Part shown: in pieces, positions 1 to 8,717 of the stretch
Position numbering within the stretch: position 1 is the stretch's first letter
Layout of the letters: each line of letters opens with the position of its first letter
Assembly: GCA_963922335.1 (NCBI GenBank)
Contig: CAWUIB010000010.1
Coordinates: 116,503 to 180,502, forward strand
Source of the DNA: CALBPI01 sp963922335
GTDB taxonomy: Bacteria; Pseudomonadota; Gammaproteobacteria; Steroidobacterales; Woeseiaceae
Direction: 5' to 3'
DNA: 64,000 nt
Program-made: the position numbers and the translations under genes
The notes under the pieces: generated by a model
Database searches by the model: none
Told to the model about the DNA's origin: nothing
What the model saw: the letters and a program-made list of their open reading frames with translations, nothing else

Positions 1-1
1 C

Positions 2-817
2 TGGCCGTTGTGGGTGGGCAGTGCAGCAGCCGTCTATGTGAGCTTTGCCAATCGATTCATGATCCGATATTTCGGCGACCTGTCGGAGGTGGGGCTTTAT
101 GACCTCGCCGCGCGATTCAGCAGCCTCGTGTTGATCCTCGTTTGGCAACCGTTTAATCAGTGGTGGCAGACCGAGCGCTTTGCATTACTGCGTCGTGACG
201 ATAACGGTGCGCCGGTTTATCGGTCGGTCTACTCCCTGGTCGCCGCGGCGCTGGTGATCATGGCGACGGGCATCAGCTTGTTCGCGGATATTGTCATCAG
301 GGTCATGGCAGACTCGGCGTTTCACGCCGCTTCACTGGCGGTGCCACCGTTGGCGTTCTCTGTGGTGCTAAAGCACCTGGCGATGTTCTTGAACATCAGC
401 TTCCTTGCATCGGAGCGCACTTATCTGATCGCGACGCTGAAGTATGGGTCTGCTGCGCTGCTAACCGTGATGTACATTGCCATGATTCCCGCGCTTGGCT
501 ATCTCGGGGCAGCCTATGCAACCTTGGCGGCAGCGTTTCTTATGCTGTTGATCACAGCGTCAGTGGCAAAACGCACGTTCGATGTCTCGGTGCGGCTCTT
601 TCCTGCGTTCTGGTTTATCGCGATCGGCGGCGCAGTCGTCGCGGTTGATATCCTCGCGTTCGCGGATACCTCGCTCTGGGTGAGTGCAGCGGGCAAGGGT
701 GTGTTGGGGCTCGTTCTGCTCGCGGCGCTCTGGTGGATGCTGGAGCGAGATCCGGCCACGCGCGAAGATCTCAAATCGGTGCGTTTCGCGCTCTTGGCGA
801 GACTTGGGCGGCACTAG
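2..817 (+). CDS. Wzx-like polysaccharide flippase, 5'-truncated
   Basis: C-terminal part of a multi-pass membrane protein. The reading frame is open to the first base of the window, so the true start lies outside; about 270 residues are visible. Long hydrophobic segments alternate with short polar loops (near residues 70-95, 110-130, 145-190, 200-215 and 230-245), and a conserved-looking charged patch (NRFMIRYFGDLSEVGLYDLA) near the visible start is typical of the oligosaccharide flippase / MATE-related exporter superfamily. Such proteins move lipid-linked glycan units across the inner membrane. It ends convergently with a glycosyltransferase (4-bp overlap) and heads a glycosyltransferase/sulfotransferase locus, which supports a glycan role. 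Substrate unknown. Confidence 0.75.
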   Translation, partial: WPLWVGSAAAVYVSFANRFMIRYFGDLSEVGLYDLAARFSSLVLILVWQPFNQWWQTERFALLRRDDNGAPVYRSVYSLVAAALVIMATGISLFADIVIRVMADSAFHAASLAVPPLAFSVVLKHLAMFLNISFLASERTYLIATLKYGSAALLTVMYIAMIPALGYLGAAYATLAAAFLMLLITASVAKRTFDVSVRLFPAFWFIAIGGAVVAVDILAFADTSLWVSAAGKGVLGLVLLAALWWMLERDPATREDLKSVRFALLARLGRH

Positions 818-1941
818 CGCGAGAGTGTCGTTTCGACAACCTGCAGTAATCGCTTATGCGCGTTAGCCAGCGAGTAGCGTTTTTCGTCGATTCTTGCTGC
901 CTCACCGAGTTCTGAGCGGTAGGCAGGATCGCACGTCATTGCTTTCATCGCCGCTACGCAAGCGTCCTGATCGCCTTCACGAAAAATGAGACCGGTTTGC
1001 CCATGAGTGGTTGCGCCGCAAACGGAAGGGTTGTCGGGTACGAGTGTCGCCAGGCCCGCCCGCATGTACTCGAGAATCGCGAGTGAGTAACCGACTTCGC
1101 CCTTCGAGGGGTGAATCGCAAAATCGAAACCGGGTAGCAATGCATTGACACCATCCACGTACCCCGGGAAATGGCACGCGTCAGCGATATCGTGATCCGC
1201 GGCCAGCGTTTTCAATTCGCCCAGCATGGGCCCATCGCCCAACAGCGTGAATTGCAGATCGACGGATTCAGAACGTCGAAACTGTGCGAGACACTCGAGC
1301 ACGAACCGTAGACCTTTATAAGGGTTTGCCCTGGCAGTCATGACCATGTGTACCGCGTCAGGGTCGAGTGAAAATTCCGCGATCGGATCGCGCGTCGGCA
1401 ACGCCTGTGGTGCTGGTAGGCCGTTCGGCACGGCGAAGCACTTATCAGCGGGAAGCAAGTTTGTGTCGATGGTGCGCTGTCGAACAAATTCCGTGGCACC
1501 GATCGCGGCATCACAGACGAGGCCAGGGATCCGCGCCCGAGCCCATTTGAAGAGACGTTTGAGTCCTGAAGGAGGTGTGCGCAGCCCAGGCGTGTGGTCG
1601 TGCGTGATGATGTACTCGACCCCGACGCGTCGATAGCGCAAATAGCGAGCGTCAATGTTCGGGCGGTCGCTAAAGTAAATGTTGCGGATACGATACTGCC
1701 TCAGGAACTCAAGATCCTGCTCGACTGCATTGCGTCCAAACGCATATTCCACTGTGTCGATTGGTGCTTCTTGGATCACCGTTGGGATTTCGTTGATCTG
1801 CGGAAACGCCAGCACCATTCGATAGTCGGAGTGATAGTGGTTGGCCAGTGCTGCCCAGTAGCTCTCCATCAACCACCAAGCGAAGCCGACGTCAGATGGC
1901 CAGTTCGCAACGAGTAGAAACCCGGGCCGTGAATCAGTCAT
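814..1941 (-). CDS. GT4-family glycosyltransferase
   Basis: About 375 residues with a two-Rossmann GT-B layout. The C-terminal half has a sugar-nucleotide site: a TARANPYKGL stretch, then LLGDGPML, then a GEVGYSLAILEYMRAGLATLVPD segment, which corresponds to the E-x7-E region of GT4 enzymes. I chose the start at 1941 (MTDSRPGF) because its ATG overlaps the stop of the upstream sulfotransferase gene by 8 bp, which suggests translational coupling; the frame stays open to 2019 but that extension is poor. It is the last gene of a three-gene minus-strand operon behind two sulfotransferases. It probably adds a sugar to an exopolysaccharide or lipid-linked glycan; donor and acceptor are unknown. Confidence 0.8.
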   Translation of the reverse strand: MTDSRPGFLLVANWPSDVGFAWWLMESYWAALANHYHSDYRMVLAFPQINEIPTVIQEAPIDTVEYAFGRNAVEQDLEFLRQYRIRNIYFSDRPNIDARYLRYRRVGVEYIITHDHTPGLRTPPSGLKRLFKWARARIPGLVCDAAIGATEFVRQRTIDTNLLPADKCFAVPNGLPAPQALPTRDPIAEFSLDPDAVHMVMTARANPYKGLRFVLECLAQFRRSESVDLQFTLLGDGPMLGELKTLAADHDIADACHFPGYVDGVNALLPGFDFAIHPSKGEVGYSLAILEYMRAGLATLVPDNPSVCGATTHGQTGLIFREGDQDACVAAMKAMTCDPAYRSELGEAARIDEKRYSLANAHKRLLQVVETTLSR

Positions 1942-2704
1942 CTTGAGTCCAGGCGCCATTGACGATACGAGTTCTGTTCGCGATGCCTTCAAACTCGTAG
2001 CCGAACGTCCGGATATCATCAGCGTAAACCCGCTCTACCGCCGAGATCATTTCAGGTGTATAGACTTCTCTATAGCCAGCTCGAGCCGAAGGGTTTCGGT
2101 GTTCAAGGCGTGTTTCGAGTGACAGTTTCTGCGCGAGATGGTTGAAGTCTGTCGTCAGCGTTTCAAAGTACATGAGGTGGTCGATCATCGGTTGTTGTCG
2201 TCGATCACCGATGAAGTCGATTTGAGTCTTGAAGTGCAGATGTCGATCAAGCCATTTCGGTGAGAACGCCGTTAGTACGAACTCCTCAAACGAACTAAAT
2301 CGCGCTAAGTGCTCTTCAGCCCACGCTTGGTCATATTCATCCCAACCTCCACCGCGAAGGTATGAGTACGCTGAATACAGGCGATCCCACGGGTTACGCA
2401 CGAATGCGAATTTGAAGTAACGCTCGAAGGTGTCTCGACCGTAGATCACACGATAGTCCCGTGCCGTGTGGTGATAGGGCAAGTGATCGAACAGTGCCAA
2501 AGCGACGGATGTGCCTGCTGACTTGGTGATGTGCACGAAGATGCACTGATGCTCATCGAACGGCTTCAGTGAGAAGTTGCCCTTGTCAGAGGGATTCACC
2601 TGTTCGCGCATTCTTTGGAAGTGCTCCGGGTGCCGCCACTTGTAAATCCGTTTGCGGGTTTCGTCATCGAGTAAACGCTCGTAGGCGGCTTTGAAGAAAC
2701 TCAT
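1934..2704 (-). CDS. Sulfotransferase (Sulfotransfer_2-like)
   Basis: 256 residues. The motif IFVHITKSAGTSV (around residue 61) is the 5'-phosphosulfate loop that binds PAPS, and FAFVRNPWDRLYSAY (around residue 103) is the 3'-phosphate motif. This spacing matches the carbohydrate sulfotransferase family that includes HNK-1 and chondroitin enzymes. There is no signal peptide, so it acts in the cytoplasm, probably on a nucleotide- or lipid-linked glycan. It overlaps the upstream sulfotransferase gene by 4 bp (ATGA) and the downstream GT4 gene by 8 bp, so the three are co-translated. The acceptor sugar cannot be read from sequence. Confidence 0.8.
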   Translation of the reverse strand: MSFFKAAYERLLDDETRKRIYKWRHPEHFQRMREQVNPSDKGNFSLKPFDEHQCIFVHITKSAGTSVALALFDHLPYHHTARDYRVIYGRDTFERYFKFAFVRNPWDRLYSAYSYLRGGGWDEYDQAWAEEHLARFSSFEEFVLTAFSPKWLDRHLHFKTQIDFIGDRRQQPMIDHLMYFETLTTDFNHLAQKLSLETRLEHRNPSARAGYREVYTPEMISAVERVYADDIRTFGYEFEGIANRTRIVNGAWTQDD

Positions 2705-3591
2705 GAGACGCCCCCGGTTTCGGGAGGTGTGTAACCGTGACGTTCGATGATTACGCGCTCGCGTTCTGCAACGCGCTCGATCGATGCCGTGTCGTAGTAG
2801 AAGCTTGCTGATCTACGTTCGGAGGTATTGGTCTTCTGTGCGCCAGATTCGAGTATTGCCGTGCGCTGTTCGCTCGATAATTCAATCTCCGCAGCCTCAA
2901 TTGCAGCGACGAGGTCAGGCTCCAGATGCTCGGTCCGGACAAACGCGTCTACGAACCCCAGACGATCGATCAAGGCATCGATGGGCTGTTGATGCCTCGC
3001 TTGGTAGAGCGCGTCGCCAATGCTGGTGAACAATTTGATGTATCGATAGCTCATCAGGCCCGCCTGCTCGGCGACCCATGAGAGTCCATACCCCTCGCGA
3101 AGATCCAGACTTCGAGCGGGGTCGAGCATCATTTCGAGCCAGCGTTGAAACGCAGCGGGATCGTTCGAGTCGCTGTAGGTGTTCAGCCACTCACTTCGCG
3201 GCTTTTGACGATCGTTGAACCATTGACGCAAAGCGATTGCTGGGCCCGTCCGCCGCCTGCCCATTTCACGGTGCAGAGAGCGTCGATAGTAGGTCCAATT
3301 CGGTCCGTCTGTGGTTTGCTTCCAGACGCTGCCGCGTGATGAGCAGCCGTAAGCCCAGAGCGAGACGTACCAATCCCAAGGATTGCGAATGGAGCCAACA
3401 ACAAATTTGTCATAGTGCTTCGGCGCCAGGCGATTGTGTTTGCCAATTTGCTCGCCCGGTAGGGTTTTCGCGAGCCAACGACCGATATGCGAACCGCCGG
3501 TCTTGTGCAGTTCGACAAACGCGAGTTTTTCGCTGATATACATGCGCGCCGATCCGCTTTCCGGGACTCTCAAAAACGCGTTTTGTAACAT
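2701..3591 (-). CDS. Sulfotransferase family protein
   Basis: Up to 296 residues. FVELHKTGGSHIGRWL near the N-terminus is a PAPS 5'-loop variant (HKTGGSH instead of HITKSAGTS), followed by VGSIRNPWDWYVSLWAYG, the 3'-phosphate motif. First gene of the minus-strand operon with another sulfotransferase (4-bp ATGA overlap) and a GT4. The start is uncertain: 3591 (MLQNAFL) or 3543 (MYISEKLAFV). The PAPS loop begins soon after the second, and neither has a strong ribosome site. If 3543 is right, a perfect 12-bp palindrome (AAAACGCGTTTT, about 3574-3586) falls in the promoter shared with the divergent sulfotransferase at 3657. Confidence 0.75.
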   Translation of the reverse strand: MLQNAFLRVPESGSARMYISEKLAFVELHKTGGSHIGRWLAKTLPGEQIGKHNRLAPKHYDKFVVGSIRNPWDWYVSLWAYGCSSRGSVWKQTTDGPNWTYYRRSLHREMGRRRTGPAIALRQWFNDRQKPRSEWLNTYSDSNDPAAFQRWLEMMLDPARSLDLREGYGLSWVAEQAGLMSYRYIKLFTSIGDALYQARHQQPIDALIDRLGFVDAFVRTEHLEPDLVAAIEAAEIELSSEQRTAILESGAQKTNTSERRSASFYYDTASIERVAERERVIIERHGYTPPETGGVS

Positions 3592-3656
3592 AGCGGGCGC
3601 TGCGCGGATAGGCTACAGTTCGCGGGTTTTTCATCGGGGACTTTGCGGCACGCATC

Positions 3657-4490
3657 ATGGCAGGGACACGACTCAAATCGGTATTCCGGGAAAGCCTCGG
3701 CAATATGTGGCGCGAAGTGCGAATTGCGCTGACTCCGGTTCCATCGCCGAAGAAATGGTTGTTTCTTGTCGGATGCTATAACTCGGGGACCACACTCCTC
3801 GCCGAATTGCTGTCTCGACACCCGGAAATCCGCTCTCTGCCCACCGAGGGTCATTTCATTACCGATCAGTTCGTGAAGGACTACGCGATTGGGGTGCCGC
3901 GTATGTGGGTCGAGAAAGAGTCGCTCTTCCGCCTCACCGAACATGATGCCGGGCCCGACGCGGTTCGCATTAAGCGTGAGTGGGGCATGCGCGCACGTGG
4001 GCGGGGTGAAGTGTTTATGGAGAAGTCGCCGCCCAATTCAGCGCGTACTCGCTGGTTACAGGCGCACTTCAAAGATGCGTACTTCGTGGCGTTGGTCAGG
4101 AACGGCTACGCCGTGGCTGAGGGCATCACTCGCAAGGGGGATCCGAAGCACTTCGACGAAGGCTGGCCAATCGATATGTCGGCGCGCCAGTGGGCGCGTG
4201 GCAACGACGTTTTGCTCGAGGATGCTGAACACCTCGATAATCTGATGTGGCTTAAGTACGAGGATTTGTGCGAGGACCCTGAAGCGGCACTGGCGCGTGT
4301 CGCGGAATTTGCGGGTCTCAATAAGACGCAGGGTTTTTATCGCCCGGAAGCGCTTGCGATTCATGAACGCAATGAAGCGGTCCGAAACATGAATCACATC
4401 AGCATCGAGAAGCTGACCCCCGAGCAGATCGCGGTTGTGAATGAAGTTGCGGGCCATTCCCTGCGCCACTTTGGCTATGACATCTTGTAG
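3657..4490 (+). CDS. Sulfotransferase (Sulfotransfer_3-like)
   Basis: 277 residues. WLFLVGCYNSGTTLLAELLSRHP is the PAPS-binding P-loop (S/T-G-T-T form) near residue 40, and FVALVRNGYAVAEG holds the Arg of the 3'-phosphate site. EKSPPNSARTRWLQAHF is the usual helix between them. It diverges from the minus-strand sulfotransferase operon and is followed after 9 bases by another sulfotransferase, then a GT2 and a further sulfotransferase, so it starts a plus-strand operon that probably runs to about 8.3 kb. It transfers sulfate from PAPS to an unidentified hydroxyl or amino group of a glycan or lipid. Confidence 0.8.
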   Translation: MAGTRLKSVFRESLGNMWREVRIALTPVPSPKKWLFLVGCYNSGTTLLAELLSRHPEIRSLPTEGHFITDQFVKDYAIGVPRMWVEKESLFRLTEHDAGPDAVRIKREWGMRARGRGEVFMEKSPPNSARTRWLQAHFKDAYFVALVRNGYAVAEGITRKGDPKHFDEGWPIDMSARQWARGNDVLLEDAEHLDNLMWLKYEDLCEDPEAALARVAEFAGLNKTQGFYRPEALAIHERNEAVRNMNHISIEKLTPEQIAVVNEVAGHSLRHFGYDIL

Positions 4491-4499
4491 GGCGGGTCG

Positions 4500-5381
4500 G
4501 TGGGCAGTTTGAAACCCGAGTTCTTTATTATCGGCGCGCCCAAGTGCGGCACGACCTCGATGGCGGTCTACCTGGACCAACATCCGAACGTTTTTGTGTG
4601 CAAGCCAAAAGAACCAAATTTCTTTTCGACGGACCTTCCGAAGATGCGGACGGTGCAGACAGAAGCGGAATATCTCGCGCTTTTTGAAAATACCGAGCCT
4701 TCGGTTACCCGGGTGGGAGAGGCATCTACCTGGTATTTATTCTCTGAGACAGCTGTCGACAACATTCTGCGGTTCCAACCGGATGCGAAGCTCGTGGTCA
4801 TGTTGCGTGATCCGGTCGAGATGTTTTTTTCGCTGCATTCGCAGTTTATCTACAACATGTCAGAGTCCGAGACATCGCCGGAGCGTGCCTGGGCGGCGCA
4901 ACCGAACGAACCGGGGCGTATTCGCAACTACCGAGCTGCGTGTGCTTTGGGCACTCAGGTCGAACGTCTCCTGGCGCGTGTGCCAAGAGGGCAAATTCAC
5001 TTTATTGTGTTCGAGGATCTGAAGGCGGATTCGGTGCAGCAGTATTCAGAGGTGCTTCGCTTCCTTGATCTGCCGGCTCACACGGTGGAGCGCCTGTCCG
5101 CCTACAACACGCGCAAGGGACACAAGTCTCGAGTCCTCGAGCAGTTTGTGCGCAGACCGCCGGCGTGGGTTAGCCGGAGTGTCAGCGGTGTGAAGCGCTT
5201 GCTCGGTATTCGGTCGCTCGGACTAGGGCAGCGGTTGCGGGCGTTCAACCGCAGCGGGGTTAGCAAGCCCCAACGCGATCCGGAATTCGTGGCGCATTTG
5301 CGCGCAGAGTTCGCATCGGAAGTGGCGCTGCTCGGAAAACTGATCGAACGTGATTTGTCTGATTGGAGCACACGCAGATGA
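4500..5381 (+). CDS. Sulfotransferase (heparan/NDST-like fold)
   Basis: 293 residues, GTG start. KPEFFIIGAPKCGTTSMAVYLDQHP is the classic 5'-PSB motif of Golgi-type heparan sulfotransferases, and VVMLRDPVEMFFSLHSQF is the 3'-PB motif with catalytic-site Arg and spacing typical of the family. KPKEPNFFS after the P-loop matches the substrate-side KEPxFF segment. The gene ends inside an ATGA overlap with the following GT2 gene (start 5378), which points to coupled translation. It is the most recognisable of the five sulfotransferases and most likely acts on a polysaccharide. Confidence 0.85.
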   Translation: MGSLKPEFFIIGAPKCGTTSMAVYLDQHPNVFVCKPKEPNFFSTDLPKMRTVQTEAEYLALFENTEPSVTRVGEASTWYLFSETAVDNILRFQPDAKLVVMLRDPVEMFFSLHSQFIYNMSESETSPERAWAAQPNEPGRIRNYRAACALGTQVERLLARVPRGQIHFIVFEDLKADSVQQYSEVLRFLDLPAHTVERLSAYNTRKGHKSRVLEQFVRRPPAWVSRSVSGVKRLLGIRSLGLGQRLRAFNRSGVSKPQRDPEFVAHLRAEFASEVALLGKLIERDLSDWSTRR

Positions 5382-6511
5382 GCACATTCTGGACCGACGG
5401 ACTGGTGGTTTTACTGTCGATTTGCGCCGTCTATAGCTACTTCCTGTATCCCCTGATTCTGATGTTGTTGCCGAAGCGCGAGCCCGGCAGTGCTGCGGAT
5501 GAGGAGCTGCCCTCGGTGACACTGATCATCGCCGCCCACAATGAGGCAACTCGAATTGAGGAGAAACTGAACAACAGTCTCGCTATCGACTACCCCCGGG
5601 AACAGTTTGAGATACTTGTGGCATCGGATTGCTCGACCGATGAAACCGATGAGATTGTCAGCCGGACTGAGGGGGTCACCCTGGTACGCGCAGACGAGCA
5701 CCTCGGTAAAGAGTACGCGCAATCGCTGGCGGTGAAGGCAGCGACGGGCGATATCCTCGTGTTTTCGGATGCCGCAACCTCGGTTCCGGTGGATGCCATC
5801 CGTAATCTTGTCGAAGTGTTTCGCGATCCGACCGTCGGCGCAGTCTCGAGCGAAGACCGTTTCATCACCGACGATGGTGAGGTTGCCGGCGAAGGATTAT
5901 ACGTGCGCTACGAGATGTGGCTCAGGGCGCAAGAGTCTCGATTGGCTGGGCTGGTGGGACTGAGCGGCTCTTTCTTCGCGGCAAGAGCCAGTGTTTGTCG
6001 TGATTGGGATATTGTTTCGCCGAGCGACTTCAACACGGCACTCAATTGCGCCCGCCAGGGTCTCGTCGCGGTTTCCAGTCCGGCGGTGATCGGCGTCTAC
6101 AAAGACATCAAGAATCCTGCGAAAGAGTTTCAACGTAAGGTGCGCACGGTGATCCGGGGTATGACTGCAGTGGCGCGCGCTCCAGTGGTGTTGAGTTTCT
6201 CCAGGATGGGGTGGTTCGCGTTTCAGGTGTGGAGCCACAAGATCATGCGTTGGCTTGTCCCCTGGTTTCTCCTCGCTCTGGCCGTCACGACACTGCTCGT
6301 ACCGAAGTCGCCGCTAGTCCTGCTGGCTTTAATCGCACAATTGCTGTTCTACGGCGCGGCCTTGATGGCGTGGGTCGCTCCTGTATTGCGTGAGAGTGGT
6401 CTGATGCGCGTCGTGTTCTTCTTTGCCCAAGTGAATGCGGCAATCGGGCTCGCCGCGATTCAGTTTGTTCGCGGGAAGCGAATTACGACGTGGAAGCCGT
6501 CGGTTCGTTAG
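5378..6511 (+). CDS. GT2-family membrane glycosyltransferase
   Basis: 377 residues from the ATG at 5378. An upstream in-frame TTG at 5363 exists, but the ATGA overlap with the preceding stop favours 5378. One N-terminal membrane helix (FWTDGLVVLLSICAVYSYFLYPL) is followed by a GT-A domain: PSVTLIIAAHNEATRI, then ASDCSTDETDEIV (nucleotide-sugar aspartate), then DILVFSDAATSVP (DxD-like region). About three C-terminal helices follow (LVPWFLLALAVTTLLV and after). This architecture is common to processive or polyprenol-linked GT2 enzymes of exopolysaccharide loci. The catalytic D/ED and QxxRW signatures are weak, so it is probably not a cellulose-synthase-type enzyme. It lies between sulfotransferase genes in one operon. 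Confidence 0.85.
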   Translation: MSTFWTDGLVVLLSICAVYSYFLYPLILMLLPKREPGSAADEELPSVTLIIAAHNEATRIEEKLNNSLAIDYPREQFEILVASDCSTDETDEIVSRTEGVTLVRADEHLGKEYAQSLAVKAATGDILVFSDAATSVPVDAIRNLVEVFRDPTVGAVSSEDRFITDDGEVAGEGLYVRYEMWLRAQESRLAGLVGLSGSFFAARASVCRDWDIVSPSDFNTALNCARQGLVAVSSPAVIGVYKDIKNPAKEFQRKVRTVIRGMTAVARAPVVLSFSRMGWFAFQVWSHKIMRWLVPWFLLALAVTTLLVPKSPLVLLALIAQLLFYGAALMAWVAPVLRESGLMRVVFFFAQVNAAIGLAAIQFVRGKRITTWKPSVR

Positions 6512-6523
6512 AGGAGCCAAGAG

Positions 6524-7132
6524 ATGAAGTCCAAGGTTTTCTGCATCGGGTTTCACAAGACCGGCACCTCCAGCATGACGGTCGCGTTGCGTGAGCTCGG
6601 GTATCGAGTAACCGGGCCAAACGGTGTCCATGATCCCGACATTGCTGAGAACCTGTGGTCGATCATCGAGCGGGCGGTCACCGAGTACGATGCGTTTCAA
6701 GACAACCCGTGGCCGATCGTTTACAAAGAGCTCGATGCGCGTTATCCGGGCAGCAAATTTATCCTGACTGAGCGTGACGCTGATGGATGGATTCGAAGCC
6801 AGGTAAAGCACTTTGGTACGCGAACAACTCCCATGCGCGAGATGATCTACGGTGCCGATGCGGGTGCCCCCGAAGGTAATGAATCGATTTATCTCGAACG
6901 CTACCGTCGGCACGGACGGGAGGTGCGTGAGTACTTCAAGGATCGGCCGGATGATTTGCTGATCATGGACTTGACGGCGGGCGATGGATGGCCAGCGCTG
7001 TGCGATTTTCTCGGATACGAGGTGCCCGACAAGCCGTTTCCGCGCGCCAACACCGCCGAATCGCGAAAGGCAGAGCCAATTCTGAAGCGTATCCGACGTC
7101 GTCTGACTCGATGGTTCGGCCGAGGCGCCTAA
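6524..7132 (+). CDS. Sulfotransferase-like P-loop protein (Sulfotransfer_4)
   Basis: 202 residues. KVFCIGFHKTGTSSMTVALRELGYRV is the PAPS-type P-loop at the N-terminus, followed by KFILTERDADGWIRSQVKHF, which replaces the 3'-phosphate RDP motif by ERDADGW as in the short Sulfotransfer_4 group. A strong ribosome site (GAGGAG) lies 9-10 bases before the ATG. The C-terminus is very basic (KRIRRRLTRWFGR), which may bind membrane or an anionic glycan. Fourth gene of the plus-strand run; its small size and diverged motif make the reaction less sure than for the other sulfotransferases here. Confidence 0.75.
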   Translation: MKSKVFCIGFHKTGTSSMTVALRELGYRVTGPNGVHDPDIAENLWSIIERAVTEYDAFQDNPWPIVYKELDARYPGSKFILTERDADGWIRSQVKHFGTRTTPMREMIYGADAGAPEGNESIYLERYRRHGREVREYFKDRPDDLLIMDLTAGDGWPALCDFLGYEVPDKPFPRANTAESRKAEPILKRIRRRLTRWFGRGA

Positions 7133-7138
7133 TGAAGG

Positions 7139-8275
7139 GTGGGGCACTTGCGCGCGCTTAGGCCTGTCGGAGAGACGGTTCCGGCCAATCGCAGTGCGAA
7201 CCTGGAGCCGCTGGCTGGGCGAGACCTCAGTTTCTTCGCCTCAGGGACAATGGCGCTCGCGGCAGTCCTGAAGGCAATCATCCAGCGCAGCCGGGTGATC
7301 GGGACCCCTGAAGTACTCATGCCAGCCTACACTTGTCCTGATGTCGTTAGCGCCATTGCTTTTGCTGGTGCTAAAGCCGTCCTCGTTGACCTCGAGCGCG
7401 ATAGACCCTGGATGTCGTTGACCGACGTCAAAGGTGCGCTTAGCCAAAACGTGGTTGCGCTGATTGCGGTGAACTTTCAAGGCATCGACGAGCGACTGGG
7501 CGATCTTCGTACCCTGTGTGACGCGGCGCAGCTGCCCCTGGTCTATGACCATTGCCAGTCGTATCCGCCGAACGAGGTTGCGATGCGCCACGCGGATGCG
7601 TTGGTATTCAGCTTCGGCCGTGGCAAACCGGCAAGCGCCCTGGTTGGCGGAGCGCTGTGGGTTGCGGACGATGCGCTGCAGGGCGCGCTGGGAGATGTTG
7701 CGACGAGCGGCGCTGTTTCGGCGCCTTCCGCGCTTAAGCGTCTTGCGTACAATTTGTTGATTCACCCTCGCGCCTACTCACTGTTGCTCCGCCTGCCGGG
7801 CCTCAGCATCGGCGAGACGGTCTTCCACCCGCTCCACCACCTGGCGACGCTGGATGCTGGCGGCATTGCCGCGGTATCCGCAGCCATAGCGCAACATCTT
7901 CGCGCAACCGGTTTCGAAGCGCGGCGCGCCTTCTGGTCGGCGCGTCTGTCGTCAGTACCAGAGTGGTGCGACTTGCCAGGCGAGTGCGAGGCGGATGCGT
8001 CACGCAGTTTGTTGCGCCACACCGTGTTGGCGCCTTCTTTGCAGGCTCGGGAGTTTGCGCTGAATCGACTGGAGCGCCTCGGGCTCGGGGCAACTCGGCT
8101 GTATCCGCGACCTGTGAATGAGATTCCCGGGACAACAGACCACGTCGTCGCTCATGGTTCGCTGGACTGCGCCGGCGATTTTGCGGATCGGATATTGACG
8201 CTGCCGATTCATTCGCATGTCGATGAGGCAGACATCGAACGATCAGTGACTGTGCTTCGGGATGCTGTCGGCTAA
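7139..8275 (+). CDS. DegT/DnrJ/EryC1-like PLP-dependent enzyme
   Basis: About 378 residues from a GTG start; the ATG at 7132 runs into an early stop, so it cannot be used. The fold order fits sugar aminotransferases: FFASGTMALAAVL (phosphate-binding turn), PEVLMPAYTCPDVVSAI, VALIAVNFQGI, PLVYDHCQSYP (the D137 that contacts the pyridine nitrogen, normally EDxAQ) and VFSFGRGKPASALVGG, where K163 is the likely Schiff-base lysine (normally TKxxxxGxGG). The diverged D-H-C-Q and GRGK segments set it apart from typical amino-sugar enzymes. Family members aminate keto-sugars for glycan synthesis. Last gene of the plus-strand operon. It could be a non-transaminating member of the family. Confidence 0.65.
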   Translation: MGHLRALRPVGETVPANRSANLEPLAGRDLSFFASGTMALAAVLKAIIQRSRVIGTPEVLMPAYTCPDVVSAIAFAGAKAVLVDLERDRPWMSLTDVKGALSQNVVALIAVNFQGIDERLGDLRTLCDAAQLPLVYDHCQSYPPNEVAMRHADALVFSFGRGKPASALVGGALWVADDALQGALGDVATSGAVSAPSALKRLAYNLLIHPRAYSLLLRLPGLSIGETVFHPLHHLATLDAGGIAAVSAAIAQHLRATGFEARRAFWSARLSSVPEWCDLPGECEADASRSLLRHTVLAPSLQAREFALNRLERLGLGATRLYPRPVNEIPGTTDHVVAHGSLDCAGDFADRILTLPIHSHVDEADIERSVTVLRDAVG

Positions 8276-8279
8276 CCCA

Positions 8280-8717
8280 TTAGTTGGTGGACTTCGCCAC
8301 CTCGTTCGACAGATCACTCTCTACGCCGTTCCGGCGCATGGAGGTCATCGCCACATACCACGTGCCGCCCTGCAGGTTTTCCAGCACCACTCGCGACAGC
8401 CCGGGGTTATTGACTGCAACCGTCTGAATATATCGCCCGCTCTCGCGACCGAGATAGAAACGATACCCCGCGAGATCGGTGAGCGCTGTGCCGTCGACCT
8501 TCGTCGTTGGCGGGGTCCACGCGACCTCGATGTTGCCTTTCGACGGGGCTGGGGTGCCGCCAGACCCACTCGGTGAGCCTGTGCTGACGGCGCCGCTATC
8601 CGGGTCCCCACCGCCACCGCCGCCACAAGCGGCCAACAGGACAGACAGGAGTGCCGCAGCGCCGACGAGCCGTGCACGAGCACAAAACAACCCGTGTGCG
8701 GTGGTTGTCGACATCAC
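8280..8717 (-). CDS. Lipoprotein with fibronectin-III-like domain
   Basis: 145 residues. A lipoprotein signal (ALLSVLLAAC, lipobox Leu-Ala-Ala-Cys near residue 31) is followed by a glycine run, a low-complexity S/G/P linker and one beta-sandwich domain: VAWTPPTTKVDGTALTDLAGYRFYLG, then GGTWYVAMTSMRRNGVESDLSNEVAK. That domain matches the C-terminus of the neighbouring 446-residue lipoprotein motif for motif, so the two are paralogues. Envelope-anchored, facing the periplasm or the surface. It lies inside a glycan locus and ends 4 bases from the converging PLP-enzyme gene. Role unknown; perhaps a matrix- or glycan-binding accessory. Confidence 0.75.
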   Translation of the reverse strand: MMSTTTAHGLFCARARLVGAAALLSVLLAACGGGGGGDPDSGAVSTGSPSGSGGTPAPSKGNIEVAWTPPTTKVDGTALTDLAGYRFYLGRESGRYIQTVAVNNPGLSRVVLENLQGGTWYVAMTSMRRNGVESDLSNEVAKSTN

